Part shown: piece after piece, positions 25,155 through 34,763 of the stretch
How the letters are laid out: each line of letters opens with the position of its first letter
Position numbering within the stretch: the first letter of the stretch is position 1
Assembly: GCA_963731035.1 (NCBI GenBank)
Contig: CAVSUY010000012.1
Coordinates: forward strand, 1 to 64,000
Reading direction: 5' to 3'
DNA: 64,000 bases
DNA from: JAANXG01 sp963731035
Lineage (GTDB): Bacteria > Pseudomonadota > Gammaproteobacteria > Arenicellales > JAANXG01
Made by a program: the position numbers and the translations under genes
Notes under the pieces: model-generated
Databases searched by the model: none
What the model was told of the DNA's origin: nothing
The model's input: only the letters and a program-made list of their open reading frames with translations

Positions 25155-26477
25155 ATGGAACCTGTCAAGATCGGGCTTCTGGGGCTGGGCACCGTCGGCG
25201 GCGGCACCGTGAACGTCCTGCGTCGCAACCGCAAGGAAATCGAAGGCCGAGCCGGGCGCCCCATGCGGGTGTTCATGGCGTCCACCCGGGACCTCAGCAA
25301 GGCCCGCATCTGCGAGTTGGACGAGTTCGACCTGGTGCAGGATCCCTTCGCGGTTGTCGATCACCCGGACATCGAAGTGGTGGTGGAGCTGATCGGCGGC
25401 ACGACCCTGGCCCGCGACCTGGTGCTGCGGGCGATATTCAACGGCAAGCACGTGGTGACTGCCAACAAGGCCCTGATCGCGGTTCACGGAAACGAAATCT
25501 TCGCCGCGGCCCAGGAGCAGGGGGTCACGGTGGCGTTCGAAGCCGCCGTAGCCGGCGGCATATCGATCATCAAGGCCATCCGCGAAGGCATGGCGGGCAA
25601 TCGGATCCAGTGGCTGGCCGGGATTATCAACGGCACCACGAACTTCATCCTGACAAGCATGCGGGACGACGTCCGTGATTTCGAAGATGTCCTGAATGAG
25701 GCGCAGGCGCTCGGATATGCCGAAGCGGATCCGACCTTCGATATCGACGGCATCGATGCCGCTCACAAGTTGACGATCCTGGCCTCCATTGCTTTCGGCA
25801 TCCCGCTGCAGTTCGACAGGGTGTATACGGAGGGCATCGGCGGCATCACGATTCAGGACATACGGATGGCCGGCGAATTGGGCTACGAGATCAAGCACCT
25901 GGGGATCGCCAGACGCACCGGAGACGGCATCGAGCTCCGCGTGCACCCGACCCTCATACCCCGGCGCCAGCTGCTCGCCAACGTCGACGGCGTCATGAAT
26001 GCGGTATGGATGTACGGCGACGCCGTCGGTCCCACGCTGCACTACGGCGCCGGCGCCGGGGCCGAGCCCACCGCCTCGGCGGTGGTGGCGGACCTGGTGG
26101 ACGTGGTGCGGGCGTTGACCACGGACCCCAACAACCGCGTGCCGCACCTGGCGTTCCAGGCCGACGCTTTGGCCGATACGCCGGTGTTGGCGGCCGAGGA
26201 GTTCCAGACCGCTTACTACCTGTCGATGGTGGCCCTGGACAAACCGGGGGTGCTGGCCGATGTGACGCGCATTCTCGGCGACCTCGGGATCAGCATCGAG
26301 GCCATTCTGCAGAAGGAACCGTCCCCCAAGGACAAGACCGCCCGGGTCATCATACTGACCCAGCGAACGGAGGAGGGGAAGCTGTATGCCGCGGTCGAGG
26401 CCATCGAGGCGCTGGGTTCGATCCAGGGCACCGTCAAGCGCATTCGCGTGGAGTACCTCGAGGACGAGCGGCAATGA
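25155..26477 (+). CDS. hom: homoserine dehydrogenase
   Basis: NAD(P)-dependent reduction of aspartate semialdehyde to homoserine, the branch-point step to threonine and methionine. The 440 residues comprise a Rossmann domain (IGLLGLGTVGGGTVNVLRRN), the catalytic region (VTANKALIAVHGNEI, AGIINGTTNFILTSM, GYAEADPTFDIDGIDAAHKL) and a C-terminal ACT domain (YYLSMVALDKPGVLADVTRI), where threonine normally feeds back. It is the monofunctional form without aspartokinase. The stop overlaps the thrC start (ATGA), so the pair is translationally coupled. Confidence 0.96.
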   Translation: MEPVKIGLLGLGTVGGGTVNVLRRNRKEIEGRAGRPMRVFMASTRDLSKARICELDEFDLVQDPFAVVDHPDIEVVVELIGGTTLARDLVLRAIFNGKHVVTANKALIAVHGNEIFAAAQEQGVTVAFEAAVAGGISIIKAIREGMAGNRIQWLAGIINGTTNFILTSMRDDVRDFEDVLNEAQALGYAEADPTFDIDGIDAAHKLTILASIAFGIPLQFDRVYTEGIGGITIQDIRMAGELGYEIKHLGIARRTGDGIELRVHPTLIPRRQLLANVDGVMNAVWMYGDAVGPTLHYGAGAGAEPTASAVVADLVDVVRALTTDPNNRVPHLAFQADALADTPVLAAEEFQTAYYLSMVALDKPGVLADVTRILGDLGISIEAILQKEPSPKDKTARVIILTQRTEEGKLYAAVEAIEALGSIQGTVKRIRVEYLEDERQ

Positions 26478-27607
26478 GCACCCAACCCAAAGGCCGGTAC
26501 CTGGGCCTCATCAATCAGTATCGCGACCGGCTGCCCCTTGGCCCGGACACTACGCCGGTCAGCCTCGGAGAGGGCAACACTCCGTTGATCGAGCTGCAGC
26601 GCATCCCCCGGTTGTTCGAGCGGGAGGTGACGGTCTACGCCAAGTTCGAAGGTCTCAACCCCACCGGCTCGTTCAAGGACCGGGGCATGACCATGGCGGT
26701 GACCCGCGCCCGGGAGGAGGGCAGCCAGGCGGTGATCTGCGCCTCTACCGGGAATACGTCCGCGTCAGCGGCCGCCTACGCGAGCCGGGCGGACATGAAA
26801 TCCTTTGTATTGATACCCGAAGGCAAGATCGCCCTCGGCAAACTGGCTCAAGCCATGATGCACGGCGCACTGGTCATCCAGATCAAAGGCAACTTCGACC
26901 AGGGCATGTCGCTGGTGAAGCAGCTGGCCGAAGATGCCCCGGTAACGCTGGTCAACTCCGTGAATCCGTACCGGCTGCAGGGACAGAAGACCATCGCCTT
27001 CGAGGTGGTCGACGCCCTCGGCTGCGCTCCCGATTATCACTGCCTGCCGGTGGGCAACGCCGGCAACATCTCGGCCCACTGGACAGGCTACAGCGAGTAC
27101 GCGGGAATCCACGACACCGCTTCGTGCACGTTCTGCGACCGGGACTGCCGGTTCCGCCTGCCGGCGGTCATCGACCGGCGACCGGTGATGCTCGGTTACC
27201 AGGCGTCGGGAGCGGCCCCGTTCCTGCGCGGCGCGCCGGTGGCGGAACCGGACACGGTGGCGACGGCGATCCGTATCGGGAACCCGCAGTCCTGGAACCA
27301 GGCGGAGGCCGCGGTCGCGGAATCCGGGGGCCATTTTGCCGAGGTCAGCGACACTCAGATCCTGAAGGCCCAGAAGCTTCTCGCCGATCATGAAGGCATA
27401 TTCTGCGAACCCGCCTCGGCGGCGTCCGTGGCCGGCTTGATGGAGGAGCTGAAAGCGGGAACAATCGAGGACGGCGCCGTGGTGGTCTGCACGCTCACCG
27501 GCCACGGACTCAAGGATCCGGACATTGCCATCGAACAGAGCGAAAAACCATTGACCGTGGAAGCCGACCGGGAAGCCATCAAGAGCATCATATTGGACAG
27601 CCTGTAG
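26474..27607 (+). CDS. thrC: threonine synthase
   Basis: PLP enzyme that converts O-phosphohomoserine to threonine; 377 residues, the short class II-like form. The PLP lysine is K68 in LNPTGSFKDRG. VICASTGNTSASAAAYASRA and LPVGNAGNISAHW bind the cofactor phosphate. Oddly, residues 215-230 (TASCTFCDRDCRFRLP) look like an insertion with three cysteines spaced C-x2-C-x3-C, at a place where many homologues go directly from the GYxEY helix to a RLPRM-type strand. The hom-thrC coupling and the start at 26474 are clear. Confidence 0.95.
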   Translation: MSTQPKGRYLGLINQYRDRLPLGPDTTPVSLGEGNTPLIELQRIPRLFEREVTVYAKFEGLNPTGSFKDRGMTMAVTRAREEGSQAVICASTGNTSASAAAYASRADMKSFVLIPEGKIALGKLAQAMMHGALVIQIKGNFDQGMSLVKQLAEDAPVTLVNSVNPYRLQGQKTIAFEVVDALGCAPDYHCLPVGNAGNISAHWTGYSEYAGIHDTASCTFCDRDCRFRLPAVIDRRPVMLGYQASGAAPFLRGAPVAEPDTVATAIRIGNPQSWNQAEAAVAESGGHFAEVSDTQILKAQKLLADHEGIFCEPASAASVAGLMEELKAGTIEDGAVVVCTLTGHGLKDPDIAIEQSEKPLTVEADREAIKSIILDSL

Positions 27608-27615
27608 GAGATCTC

Positions 27616-28566
27616 GTGGGCGCACTCGAGAAACATCATCGCATCTTCGTGGCCGGCCACCGGGGACTGGTGGGGTCGGCGATAGTTCGCCGGCTGCAGG
27701 GACGCGGGTATTCGAATATCGTCGTCCGCGCTCGCCGGGAGCTCGATCTTTGCCGGCAGCAGGATGTCGAGGACTTTTTCGCAGGCACGCCGCTGGACTG
27801 CGTGCTGCTGGCGGCGGCGAAAGTGGGGGGAATCAACGCCAACAACAGCTGCCGAGCGGACTTCATTCGAGACAACCTGCAGATCCAGTCCAATGTCATC
27901 GACGCCGCGTACCGAAACGGCGTTGCGCGCCTGCTCTTTCTCGGCAGTTCCTGCATCTATCCCCGCGACTGCCCGCAGCCCATGCGTGAGGATCATCTTC
28001 TGTCGGGGCCGTTGGAGTCCACCAACGAGCCCTACGCCGTCGCCAAGATCGCCGGTCTCAAGATGTGCGAGGCCTACAACAGCCAGTACGGTACCCGGTA
28101 CCTGAGCGTCATGCCGACCAACCTGTACGGCCCCGGCGACAACTTCGACCTTTCTTCCTCCCACGTCATCCCGGCCCTGATGCATAAGATTCATGCGGCG
28201 CGTATGCGCGACGATCCGTCCGTCACCATCTGGGGCAGCGGCTCGCCCATGCGCGAGTTTCTGCACGTGGACGACCTGGCGGATGCCTGCGTGTTTCTAT
28301 TGGAGAGCGAGCCCCAGCACGAAATGATCAACGTGGGCTCGGGACACGAGATCAGCATCCTGGATCTGGCCCGAACCATCGCGCAGGTCGCGGGCTACGA
28401 GGGACAGTTCCAACTCGATTCGCGGATGCCGGACGGTACCCCCCGGAAGCTGCTGGACAGCAGCCGGATCAGGTCGCTGGGGTGGGCGCCGCGCATTGAC
28501 TTGGTACCGGGATTGCGCGATACGTATCGCTGGTTTGTCGAGAACGCAGCGAGCGAGGCAGCGTGA
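27616..28566 (+). CDS. fcl: GDP-L-fucose synthase
   Basis: Epimerase-reductase that turns GDP-4-keto-6-deoxymannose into GDP-L-fucose using NADPH; 316 residues from a GTG at 27616. FVAGHRGLVGSAIVRRLQGR is the nucleotide-binding motif. LFLGSSCIYPRDCPQPMRED and PYAVAKIAGLKMCEAYNSQY (Ser-Tyr-Lys catalytic set) and PTNLYGPGDNFDLSSSHVIP are typical. It begins 8 bp after thrC and ends just before gspD, so it may share their transcript. Its pathway partner gmd lies about 15 kb upstream. Confidence 0.94.
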   Translation: MGALEKHHRIFVAGHRGLVGSAIVRRLQGRGYSNIVVRARRELDLCRQQDVEDFFAGTPLDCVLLAAAKVGGINANNSCRADFIRDNLQIQSNVIDAAYRNGVARLLFLGSSCIYPRDCPQPMREDHLLSGPLESTNEPYAVAKIAGLKMCEAYNSQYGTRYLSVMPTNLYGPGDNFDLSSSHVIPALMHKIHAARMRDDPSVTIWGSGSPMREFLHVDDLADACVFLLESEPQHEMINVGSGHEISILDLARTIAQVAGYEGQFQLDSRMPDGTPRKLLDSSRIRSLGWAPRIDLVPGLRDTYRWFVENAASEAA

Positions 28567-28567
28567 A

Positions 28568-30634
28568 TTGAAACGAGTTCCAAAACCGCTCCTGGTGCTG
28601 GCCGCGGGCCTTCTTCTGGCCCTCCAGGCGGGCAGCGGTTATCCGCAGACCGCGGGCGGCGCCTCGCCGGCGACGGGCCAGGGTGCAGGCCAGGGTTTAA
28701 GCCAGGCAAACGGCCAACCGGATCAGATTACTCTCAATTTTCAGGACGTCGATATCCGGGCTCTGATCAACACCGTGTCCGAGGTCACCGGCAAGAACTT
28801 CATCGTCGACCCGCGCGTCAAGGGGCAGGTGACGCTGGTATCCGGCACTCCCCTGGATGCCGACCAGATCTACCATGTGTTTCTCTCGGTGTTGGAAGTG
28901 CACAACTTCTCCGCGGTGCCGGCCGGCGCCGTAATCAAGATCGTTCCCAACAATATCGTCAAGCAAGAGCCGACCCCCACGGCTTACAGCGAACCGACGA
29001 CCGGCGACGACGAGCAAATCACCCAGGTGTACAAGCTCAAACATGCCTCGGTGGAGAACCTGGTGCCTATCCTGCGGCCGCTGCTTCCGCCGACCAGCCA
29101 CTTCGCGGCCCACGCGCCTTCCAATACCCTGGTGTTCACTGACACCCGCGCCAACGTGCGGCGCATCCTGGACATCATCTCCAGGATCGACGTGCCGGAC
29201 CGCCGTTCCAACGTCCGGGTGGTTTACCTGGAGCACGCCAGGGCCACGGAGCTCGCCACCGTGCTGTCACAGCTCGCCAGCAATTTCGATACCCGTCAAG
29301 GCGGCGACGCAGCAGGAGCCAGTCAGATCACCGTCCAGGCCGACGACGCGACGAACTCGCTCATCATCAATGCGCCCGACAGCGAGTATCGGCTGCTGCA
29401 GGCGGTTGTGGACCAGCTCGATATCGAGCGTCCGATCCAGCGGGACATTCACGTGATGTACCTCAAGTACGCCAAGGCCACCGACCTCGTCGATATCCTC
29501 AATCAGGTGAGCGAGAACCTCGAGAAAACCGAGGCCGGCAAGACGAGCACCCAGAAGATCACGGTGCAGGCCGACGACAGTTCCAATGCCCTGGTCGTGT
29601 TCGCGCGGCCCAAGGACTTTCGGAGCATCGAAGCGGTGGTCAAGCAGCTCGACATCAAGCGCAAGCAGGTCTTCGTGGAAGCCATCATCGCGGAAGTGTC
29701 GTTCAACAAGGCCGCGGACCTCGGCATCGAATGGCAGGCGAATACCAACAACATCACCGCCGGCGGCTCCGGGACCGGCAGCACCAGCTTCACTGACATC
29801 ACCGGTGGGCTCACTCTCGGCTTCATCAACAACTTCATCGTCAACCCGGCGGGCGCGGTGGTGCCGGACCTGCAGGTGATCCTGCGCGCGCTGCGGACGG
29901 ACTCTCATACCAATATCCTTTCCACACCGAACCTGCTGACGCTGGACAACGAGGAGGCGGAGATCGTGGTGGGGCAGGAAGTGCCCTTCGTGACGGGACA
30001 GTTTACGACCCCGGTGACGAATTCCGGGACCACGACAGGAACCGGTACCACCACCAACAACAACAATAATATCGTAACCCCGTTTCAGACCATCGAGCGA
30101 AAGGATGTGGGCTTGACCCTGAAGGTCACGCCGCAAATCAATGCGGGCAATACGATCACCATGAAGATCGAGCAGGAGATCTCCAACGTGAGCCCGACCA
30201 CGGTGCAGGGTGCGTCCGACCTGGTCACCGATGAGCGCCGCATTCACGCCACGGTGCAGGTGGACAGCGGGCAGATCGTCGTTATCGGCGGCCTGATCCG
30301 GGACGATGTTCTCGATACCGTGGAGTGGGTCCCGGTGCTCGGGCGAATCCCCATAATCGGCGAGCTCTTCAAGCGCAGGAAGAAGACGGCGGTGAAGACC
30401 AATCTGATGGTGTTCCTGCGGCCCAAGATCGTCGAGGATGGCGGCGCCCTGGCGGAATCGACCCGCAGGAAATACGAGTACATGCAACGGCTTTCCGAAG
30501 GCAGCCAGCCGGGCACCCGGAACATCATTCATCGCCAAAAACCTCCGAAGCTGCCGGACATCAAGGATTGGAAGAACCCCGATGCCAACCTGGAGCCCGA
30601 GATCGTTCCCGAGGGCCCCAAGATGCTGCCGTGA
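28568..30634 (+). CDS. gspD: type II secretion outer-membrane secretin GspD
   Basis: Forms the outer-membrane channel of the type II secretion system; 688 residues from the TTG at 28568, which yields a signal peptide (KRVPKPLLVLAAGLLLALQA). N0 and N1-N3 repeats (ALINTVSEVTGKNFIVDPRV, VVYLEHARATELATVLSQLA, VMYLKYAKATDLVDILNQVS) precede the secretin domain with VGQEVPFVTGQF, an Asn/Thr-rich gate loop with TTTNNNNNIVTP, and VIGGLIRDDVLDTVEWVPVL. The C-terminal S-domain is short. It starts the gsp cluster; gspC, usually upstream, is absent here. Confidence 0.95.
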   Translation: MKRVPKPLLVLAAGLLLALQAGSGYPQTAGGASPATGQGAGQGLSQANGQPDQITLNFQDVDIRALINTVSEVTGKNFIVDPRVKGQVTLVSGTPLDADQIYHVFLSVLEVHNFSAVPAGAVIKIVPNNIVKQEPTPTAYSEPTTGDDEQITQVYKLKHASVENLVPILRPLLPPTSHFAAHAPSNTLVFTDTRANVRRILDIISRIDVPDRRSNVRVVYLEHARATELATVLSQLASNFDTRQGGDAAGASQITVQADDATNSLIINAPDSEYRLLQAVVDQLDIERPIQRDIHVMYLKYAKATDLVDILNQVSENLEKTEAGKTSTQKITVQADDSSNALVVFARPKDFRSIEAVVKQLDIKRKQVFVEAIIAEVSFNKAADLGIEWQANTNNITAGGSGTGSTSFTDITGGLTLGFINNFIVNPAGAVVPDLQVILRALRTDSHTNILSTPNLLTLDNEEAEIVVGQEVPFVTGQFTTPVTNSGTTTGTGTTTNNNNNIVTPFQTIERKDVGLTLKVTPQINAGNTITMKIEQEISNVSPTTVQGASDLVTDERRIHATVQVDSGQIVVIGGLIRDDVLDTVEWVPVLGRIPIIGELFKRRKKTAVKTNLMVFLRPKIVEDGGALAESTRRKYEYMQRLSEGSQPGTRNIIHRQKPPKLPDIKDWKNPDANLEPEIVPEGPKMLP

Positions 30635-30636
30635 CC

Positions 30637-32187
30637 ATGGCCACGGCGCCGGAGTCCTCGCTGGGTGAGGCCGGACGCGACACCCGCCGCTGGCTGGACG
30701 CACTGGACGAGTCCTGCGCCGCCGGGCTGCCATACGCGTTTTCCAAGCGCCACGGTGTTCTGGTGGCATACGACGCCGAGGACGGGCACCACGCCCTGTG
30801 CACCGGGCGGCCCAACCTGTCGCTGGTCACCGAGATCAAGCGCCAGCTCGGCGGCGGTGCCGTGACCTTTCACCGCGTGGACCAGCCCACCTTCGACCGC
30901 GCCCTCCGCCAGGCCTACGAGAAGGGGGAGTCGGAGGCGACGCAGGCGGTGGACGATCTCGGCGGTGAGCTGGACCTGGAGCGCTTGGCCCACGAGATCC
31001 CGGAGACCACCGACCTGTTGGAAGCCACGGATGACGCGCCAATCATCCGGCTGATCAACGCTCTGCTCAGCCAGGCCATTCGCGAGAATGCGTCGGACAT
31101 CCACCTGGAGGCCTTCGAGGACCGGTCCATCGTGCGGTTCCGTGTCGACGGTCTGCTGCGGGACATCGTCGAGCCCCAGCGCGCCATTCACGGCGCCCTG
31201 GTATCCAGGCTCAAGGTCATGTCGAAGCTCGATATCGCCGAAAAGCGGCTGCCCCAGGATGGGCGCATCTCGCTTCGGGTGGCGGACCACGCGGTGGACG
31301 TGCGGGTGTCGACCCTGCCCACGCAGCACGGCGAACGCGTCGTGCTGCGGCTGTTGGACAAGGAGGCTTCGCGCCTGAACATCGAGTCGCTGGGGATGGG
31401 CGAGCGCGTCCGGGATGGATTCGATCGCCTCATTCACCAGCCCCACGGCATTGTGCTGGTCACCGGACCCACCGGCTCAGGCAAGACCACCACCCTTTAC
31501 TCGGGTCTTCTGCGCCTGGACCGCCGCCGTCTGAACATACTGACGGTCGAGGATCCGATCGAATACGATCTGGGCGGGGTAGGCCAGACTCAAGTCAACC
31601 TGCGTGCCGGCCTCACCTTCGCGCGGGGGCTGAGATCCATTCTGCGCCAGGACCCGGACGTGGTGCTGATAGGGGAGATCCGCGACCTGGAAACCGCCCA
31701 GATCGCGGTGCAGGCGAGCCTCACCGGCCACCTGGTGTTGTCCACCTTGCATACCAACACCGCCATTGGCGCCGTCACGCGTCTCGTGGACATGGGCGTC
31801 GAATCGTTCCTCATTGCTTCCAGCCTGGCGGGCATGCTGGCCCAGCGACTGGTGCGCAAGCTGTGTCGGACCTGTGCCCGGGAATACCAGCCGGACCAAA
31901 GTGAACGGGACCTCCTGGGGCTCGCCCCGGAGCAGGAGGTGAGGCTGTTCAAGCCGGAGGGATGCTCGCTGTGCGATCACACAGGGTATCGCGGCCGCAC
32001 CGGCATCTATGAATTGATCGTAGTGGACGATGCCCTGAGGAGCATGATTCACGACGAGCGATCCGAAGCGGAGATGCTCAAACACGCGCGGCAGCACAGC
32101 GAAAGCGTGGCCCGCAACGGCTTCCAGAGAGTCTTGTCCGGTGAAACCAGCCTGGAAGAAGTCCTGCGCGTCACCATGGAAGGCTGA
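30637..32187 (+). CDS. gspE: type II secretion ATPase GspE
   Basis: Cytoplasmic ATPase that powers pseudopilus assembly; 516 residues from the ATG at 30637. Walker A is GPTGSGKTT (277-285), the Asp box lies near ILTVEDPIEYDLGGVGQTQV, Walker B is DPDVVLIGEIRD (339-350), and the His box is LSTLHTNTAIGAVTRL. A zinc-binding tetracysteine cluster is present (C410, C413, C443, C446). The N-terminal domain binds GspL in relatives. It begins 2 bp after gspD. A 125-bp palindromic element starts 8 bp after its stop. Confidence 0.96.
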   Translation: MATAPESSLGEAGRDTRRWLDALDESCAAGLPYAFSKRHGVLVAYDAEDGHHALCTGRPNLSLVTEIKRQLGGGAVTFHRVDQPTFDRALRQAYEKGESEATQAVDDLGGELDLERLAHEIPETTDLLEATDDAPIIRLINALLSQAIRENASDIHLEAFEDRSIVRFRVDGLLRDIVEPQRAIHGALVSRLKVMSKLDIAEKRLPQDGRISLRVADHAVDVRVSTLPTQHGERVVLRLLDKEASRLNIESLGMGERVRDGFDRLIHQPHGIVLVTGPTGSGKTTTLYSGLLRLDRRRLNILTVEDPIEYDLGGVGQTQVNLRAGLTFARGLRSILRQDPDVVLIGEIRDLETAQIAVQASLTGHLVLSTLHTNTAIGAVTRLVDMGVESFLIASSLAGMLAQRLVRKLCRTCAREYQPDQSERDLLGLAPEQEVRLFKPEGCSLCDHTGYRGRTGIYELIVVDDALRSMIHDERSEAEMLKHARQHSESVARNGFQRVLSGETSLEEVLRVTMEG

Positions 32188-32195
32188 ATAACAAT

Positions 32196-32321
32196 GGGGT
32201 CAGGCCGCGCATTGTTACATCCGGTTGTCGGACACCCGCGATTGTTGATGCTGTGGATGGTCTTTGCGCCGAGCGGCCGGCCGTGCTTGCTTGACGATGT
32301 AACAATGCGCGGCCTGACCCC
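32196..32321. repeat. 126-bp palindromic element, copy 3, between gspE and gspF
   Basis: Perfect 26-bp arms at 32196-32221 and 32296-32321, with a 74-nt core unlike the other copies. It fills the whole gap between the gspE stop (32187) and the gspF start (32330), leaving 8 bp on each side. A read-through transcript could form a long hairpin here, and gspF is left with no visible Shine-Dalgarno sequence. Confidence 0.9.
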
Positions 32322-32329
32322 GTTCTAAC

Positions 32330-33556
32330 ATGGGAGCATATGAGTACCAGGCGCTGGACCCCAGGGGCCGCACTCGCAAGGGGGTCTCCCAGGGCGATTC
32401 GGCGCGCCACGTGCGCGCACTGCTCCGGGAGCAGGGGCTGGTGCCGCTGTCGGTTACCGGGGTCCAGGAGGAACGTACGCGTATCGGCGCCGGCTCGTCG
32501 TCCGCCCGGAGACGGCGCGCGCGGATCTCCAACAACGAGCTGGCCGTCATTACCCGTCAGTTCGCGACCCTGCTGGCGTCAGGGCTGACCGTCGAGGAAA
32601 CGCTCTCGGCGCTGGTGAACCAGGCCGAAGGACACCAGGTCAAGTCGGTGCTGAGCGGCATACGGGGCCAGGTCGTGGAGGGGCGCTCGTTGGCGGACTC
32701 GATCTCCGGCTACCCGCGCTCCTTTCCGGAGATTTACCAGGCTGCGGTGGCGGCGGGCGAGCAATCCGGCAGCCTGGCCCTGGTGCTCGACAGGCTCGCG
32801 GACTTCGTGGAGAACCGGCAGGTGCTGAAACAACGGGTCTCCATCGCGTTGATCTATCCTGTCATTCTGACCCTGGTATCGATAGCTATCGTGGTGGGGT
32901 TGCTGACCTACGTGGTACCCAAGGTGGTGCAGGTATTCGAAAATTCCGGGCAGGCGCTGCCGGTGTTGACACGGGTGCTGATCGCCATCGGAGATTTCCT
33001 GCAGCAATACGGCGTGTGGATACTTGGCGGGGGGATCGTGGCGGCCGTGACCCTGGGCCTGATCTTCCGTCTCGAGAAGCCCAGATTCCGTTTGCACCAG
33101 ATGATACTCGGGCTGCCCGGGCTGCGCCGGCTGTCGCGGGGCTTGAACACGGCACGCATGGCGCGCACCCTGGCGATCATGGTGAACAGCGGGGTGCCGC
33201 TGCTGACGTCCATGCGGGCGGCCGAGGGGGTGGTCTCCAATGTGGTCTTGAAGGCCAACATGAACGAGGCCGCCGCAGAGGTGGCCGAGGGGGTGAGCAT
33301 CAACCGGGCGCTGGCGCGGCGCGGAAACTTTCCCCCGCTGCTTATCCAGATGGTGGCGAGCGGCGAGGCAAGCGGACAGCTGGGAGAGATGCTGGAGAAA
33401 GCGGCGACGGTCATGGAGCGGGAGCTGGAAGCACGGGTTGCGGTCCTGGTGGGCTTGTTCGAGCCCTTCATGATTCTGTTCATGGGAGGGGTGGTGTTGA
33501 TGATCGTGCTGGCGATCCTGCTGCCCATATTCGATCTGAATCAGTTGATTCGATGA
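32330..33556 (+). CDS. gspF: type II secretion inner-membrane platform protein GspF
   Basis: Polytopic inner-membrane protein of the assembly platform; 408 residues. Two cytoplasmic four-helix domains (LAVITRQFATLLASGLTVEE, MARTLAIMVNSGVPLLTSMR) are separated and followed by transmembrane segments (IALIYPVILTLVSIAIVVGL, FEPFMILFMGGVVLMIVLAI). Motifs RSFPEIYQAAVAAGEQSGSL and FPPLLIQMVASGEASGQLGE are family signatures. It overlaps nothing, and its ATG sits 8 bp after element copy 3 without an evident ribosome site. Translation may rely on a weak start. Confidence 0.95.
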   Translation: MGAYEYQALDPRGRTRKGVSQGDSARHVRALLREQGLVPLSVTGVQEERTRIGAGSSSARRRRARISNNELAVITRQFATLLASGLTVEETLSALVNQAEGHQVKSVLSGIRGQVVEGRSLADSISGYPRSFPEIYQAAVAAGEQSGSLALVLDRLADFVENRQVLKQRVSIALIYPVILTLVSIAIVVGLLTYVVPKVVQVFENSGQALPVLTRVLIAIGDFLQQYGVWILGGGIVAAVTLGLIFRLEKPRFRLHQMILGLPGLRRLSRGLNTARMARTLAIMVNSGVPLLTSMRAAEGVVSNVVLKANMNEAAAEVAEGVSINRALARRGNFPPLLIQMVASGEASGQLGEMLEKAATVMERELEARVAVLVGLFEPFMILFMGGVVLMIVLAILLPIFDLNQLIR

Positions 33557-33565
33557 GGTGTTGAG

Positions 33566-34003
33566 TTGAGGCGTCAAAAAGGTTTTACCCTGATAGAAAT
33601 GATGGTGGTGGTGGCGATCATCGGACTGCTCGCGACGCTGATCCTGCCGCGGGTGCTGGGGCGGCAGGAGCAGGCGCAGATTGAGAAGGCAAGGGCGGAC
33701 ATCCAGGCGCTGTCGAGCGCCTTGAAGCTCTACAAGCTCGACAATTTCAACTTTCCCAGCACCCAGCAGGGACTGGATTCACTGCGCAGCAAACCGGGCG
33801 GCGATCCGCCGGCCAACAACTGGAAGCAAGGCGGCTACATCGAACGCCTGCCCAAGGACCCTTGGGGCAACGACTACCAATACCTCAGCCCCGGCCAGCA
33901 CGGCGACTACGATATCTGGTCCTATGGCTCCGACGGCAAGCCGGGGGGCCAGGGCAGCGCCGCCGACATCGGCAACTGGGATCCGAATGAGACAACCGGT
34001 TGA
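33566..34003 (+). CDS. gspG: major pseudopilin GspG
   Basis: Main subunit of the type II secretion pseudopilus; 145 residues from a TTG at 33566. The prepilin leader MRRQKG is cut before FTLIEMMVVVAIIGLLATLI, with the conserved glutamate at +5. The C-terminal globular part shows KLDNFNFPSTQQGLDSLRSK, GGYIERLPKDPWGNDYQYLS and DIWSYGSDGKPGG, including the calcium-site aspartates typical of GspG. It follows gspF by 9 bp. A 265-bp repeat-containing gap, unusual for this operon, separates it from gspH. Confidence 0.95.
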   Translation: MRRQKGFTLIEMMVVVAIIGLLATLILPRVLGRQEQAQIEKARADIQALSSALKLYKLDNFNFPSTQQGLDSLRSKPGGDPPANNWKQGGYIERLPKDPWGNDYQYLSPGQHGDYDIWSYGSDGKPGGQGSAADIGNWDPNETTG

Positions 34004-34268
34004 CCGCACGGCGCGGTCCAGTGCGAAGACCCTTACCCCAACCCTCTCCCAGAGGAAGAGGGAGCCCGGTCCGAGAGACCGGACCACTGCCAGGAGCAAC
34101 ACCAGGACCAGGACCCGGACTTCGCCAACCGCGGGGTTGTCGGTAGACGCCTGCGAGGAGACAAGCGTAAGGGTCTGTTCGGGTCGTTCCAGTCGGTCGA
34201 AGACTGCCGCACTGCCATTCGCTTCGAAGCGGCTAAACAACGGAGGGTCCGCGCTCCCGCGGGCGGGA
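34004..34268. repeat. non-coding gap between gspG and gspH with palindromes
   Basis: Contains a degenerate CCCTCTCCCAGAGGAAGAGGG palindrome of the CCTCTCCCC family at about 34043-34063, and a hairpin CCGGTC-GACCGG at 34066-34082. The rest has no recognisable feature. The reading frame upstream of gspH runs open through it but looks random. It is best read as a repeat-type insertion within the operon. Confidence 0.55.
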
Positions 34269-34763
34269 ATGGGCGAACACACCCCGCGTCGTGCCCAGCA
34301 CGGATTCACCCTCCTGGAAATCATGGTGGTTCTTGCCCTCATCGCCATCAGCGTAACGTTCGTGGTGCTGAACCTGCAGCGCGATACAGACGGGGTCGCG
34401 GAATTGGAAGCCAGGCGTTTTGCGGGTCTGATCGAGCAGGCACGGAACGAAAGCATCCTCTCCGGGCGTCCCTACGCGGTAAAGGTGGATACGGACCGCA
34501 AGACCTACACTTTTCTGGAGCACCAGAAGGAATGGTCGGCGGTAAAAGGCGACGACGTGTTCCGCCCCCGCAGCTTCCCACAGGACCTGAATGTCTCTTT
34601 GGAAACCACGGGCAGTCCCGGCACGGGAGACCTGCTGGTGATCGAAGGCCTGGGAGAGATCACCCCTTTCGTCCTTACCATCCGGGGCAAGTCCCGCCTG
34701 TACAAGGTAAGCATCGACGAAGGCCAGAACGTGATCGTCTCCAGCGCGCCCAATGAAACATAG
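34269..34763 (+). CDS. gspH: minor pseudopilin GspH
   Basis: Type II secretion minor pseudopilin of 164 residues. The ATG at 34269 gives a short leader MGEHTPRRAQHG before the processing site and helix FTLLEIMVVLALIAISVTFV. The globular part (EARRFAGLIEQARNESILSG then RPYAVKVDTDRKTYTFL) is typical of GspH. The C terminus RLYKVSIDEGQNVIVSS matches the family and overlaps the gspI start by 11 bp. An open frame extends 345 bp upstream but lacks homology, so the leader-proximal ATG is chosen. Confidence 0.92.
   Translation: MGEHTPRRAQHGFTLLEIMVVLALIAISVTFVVLNLQRDTDGVAELEARRFAGLIEQARNESILSGRPYAVKVDTDRKTYTFLEHQKEWSAVKGDDVFRPRSFPQDLNVSLETTGSPGTGDLLVIEGLGEITPFVLTIRGKSRLYKVSIDEGQNVIVSSAPNET

Noticed and set aside
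29267..30769. Long minus-strand open frame opposite gspD
   Set aside because: It mirrors the codon pattern of gspD in GC-rich DNA and has no family resemblance; the same applies to those at 11237-12577, 38193-39698 and 39470-41266.
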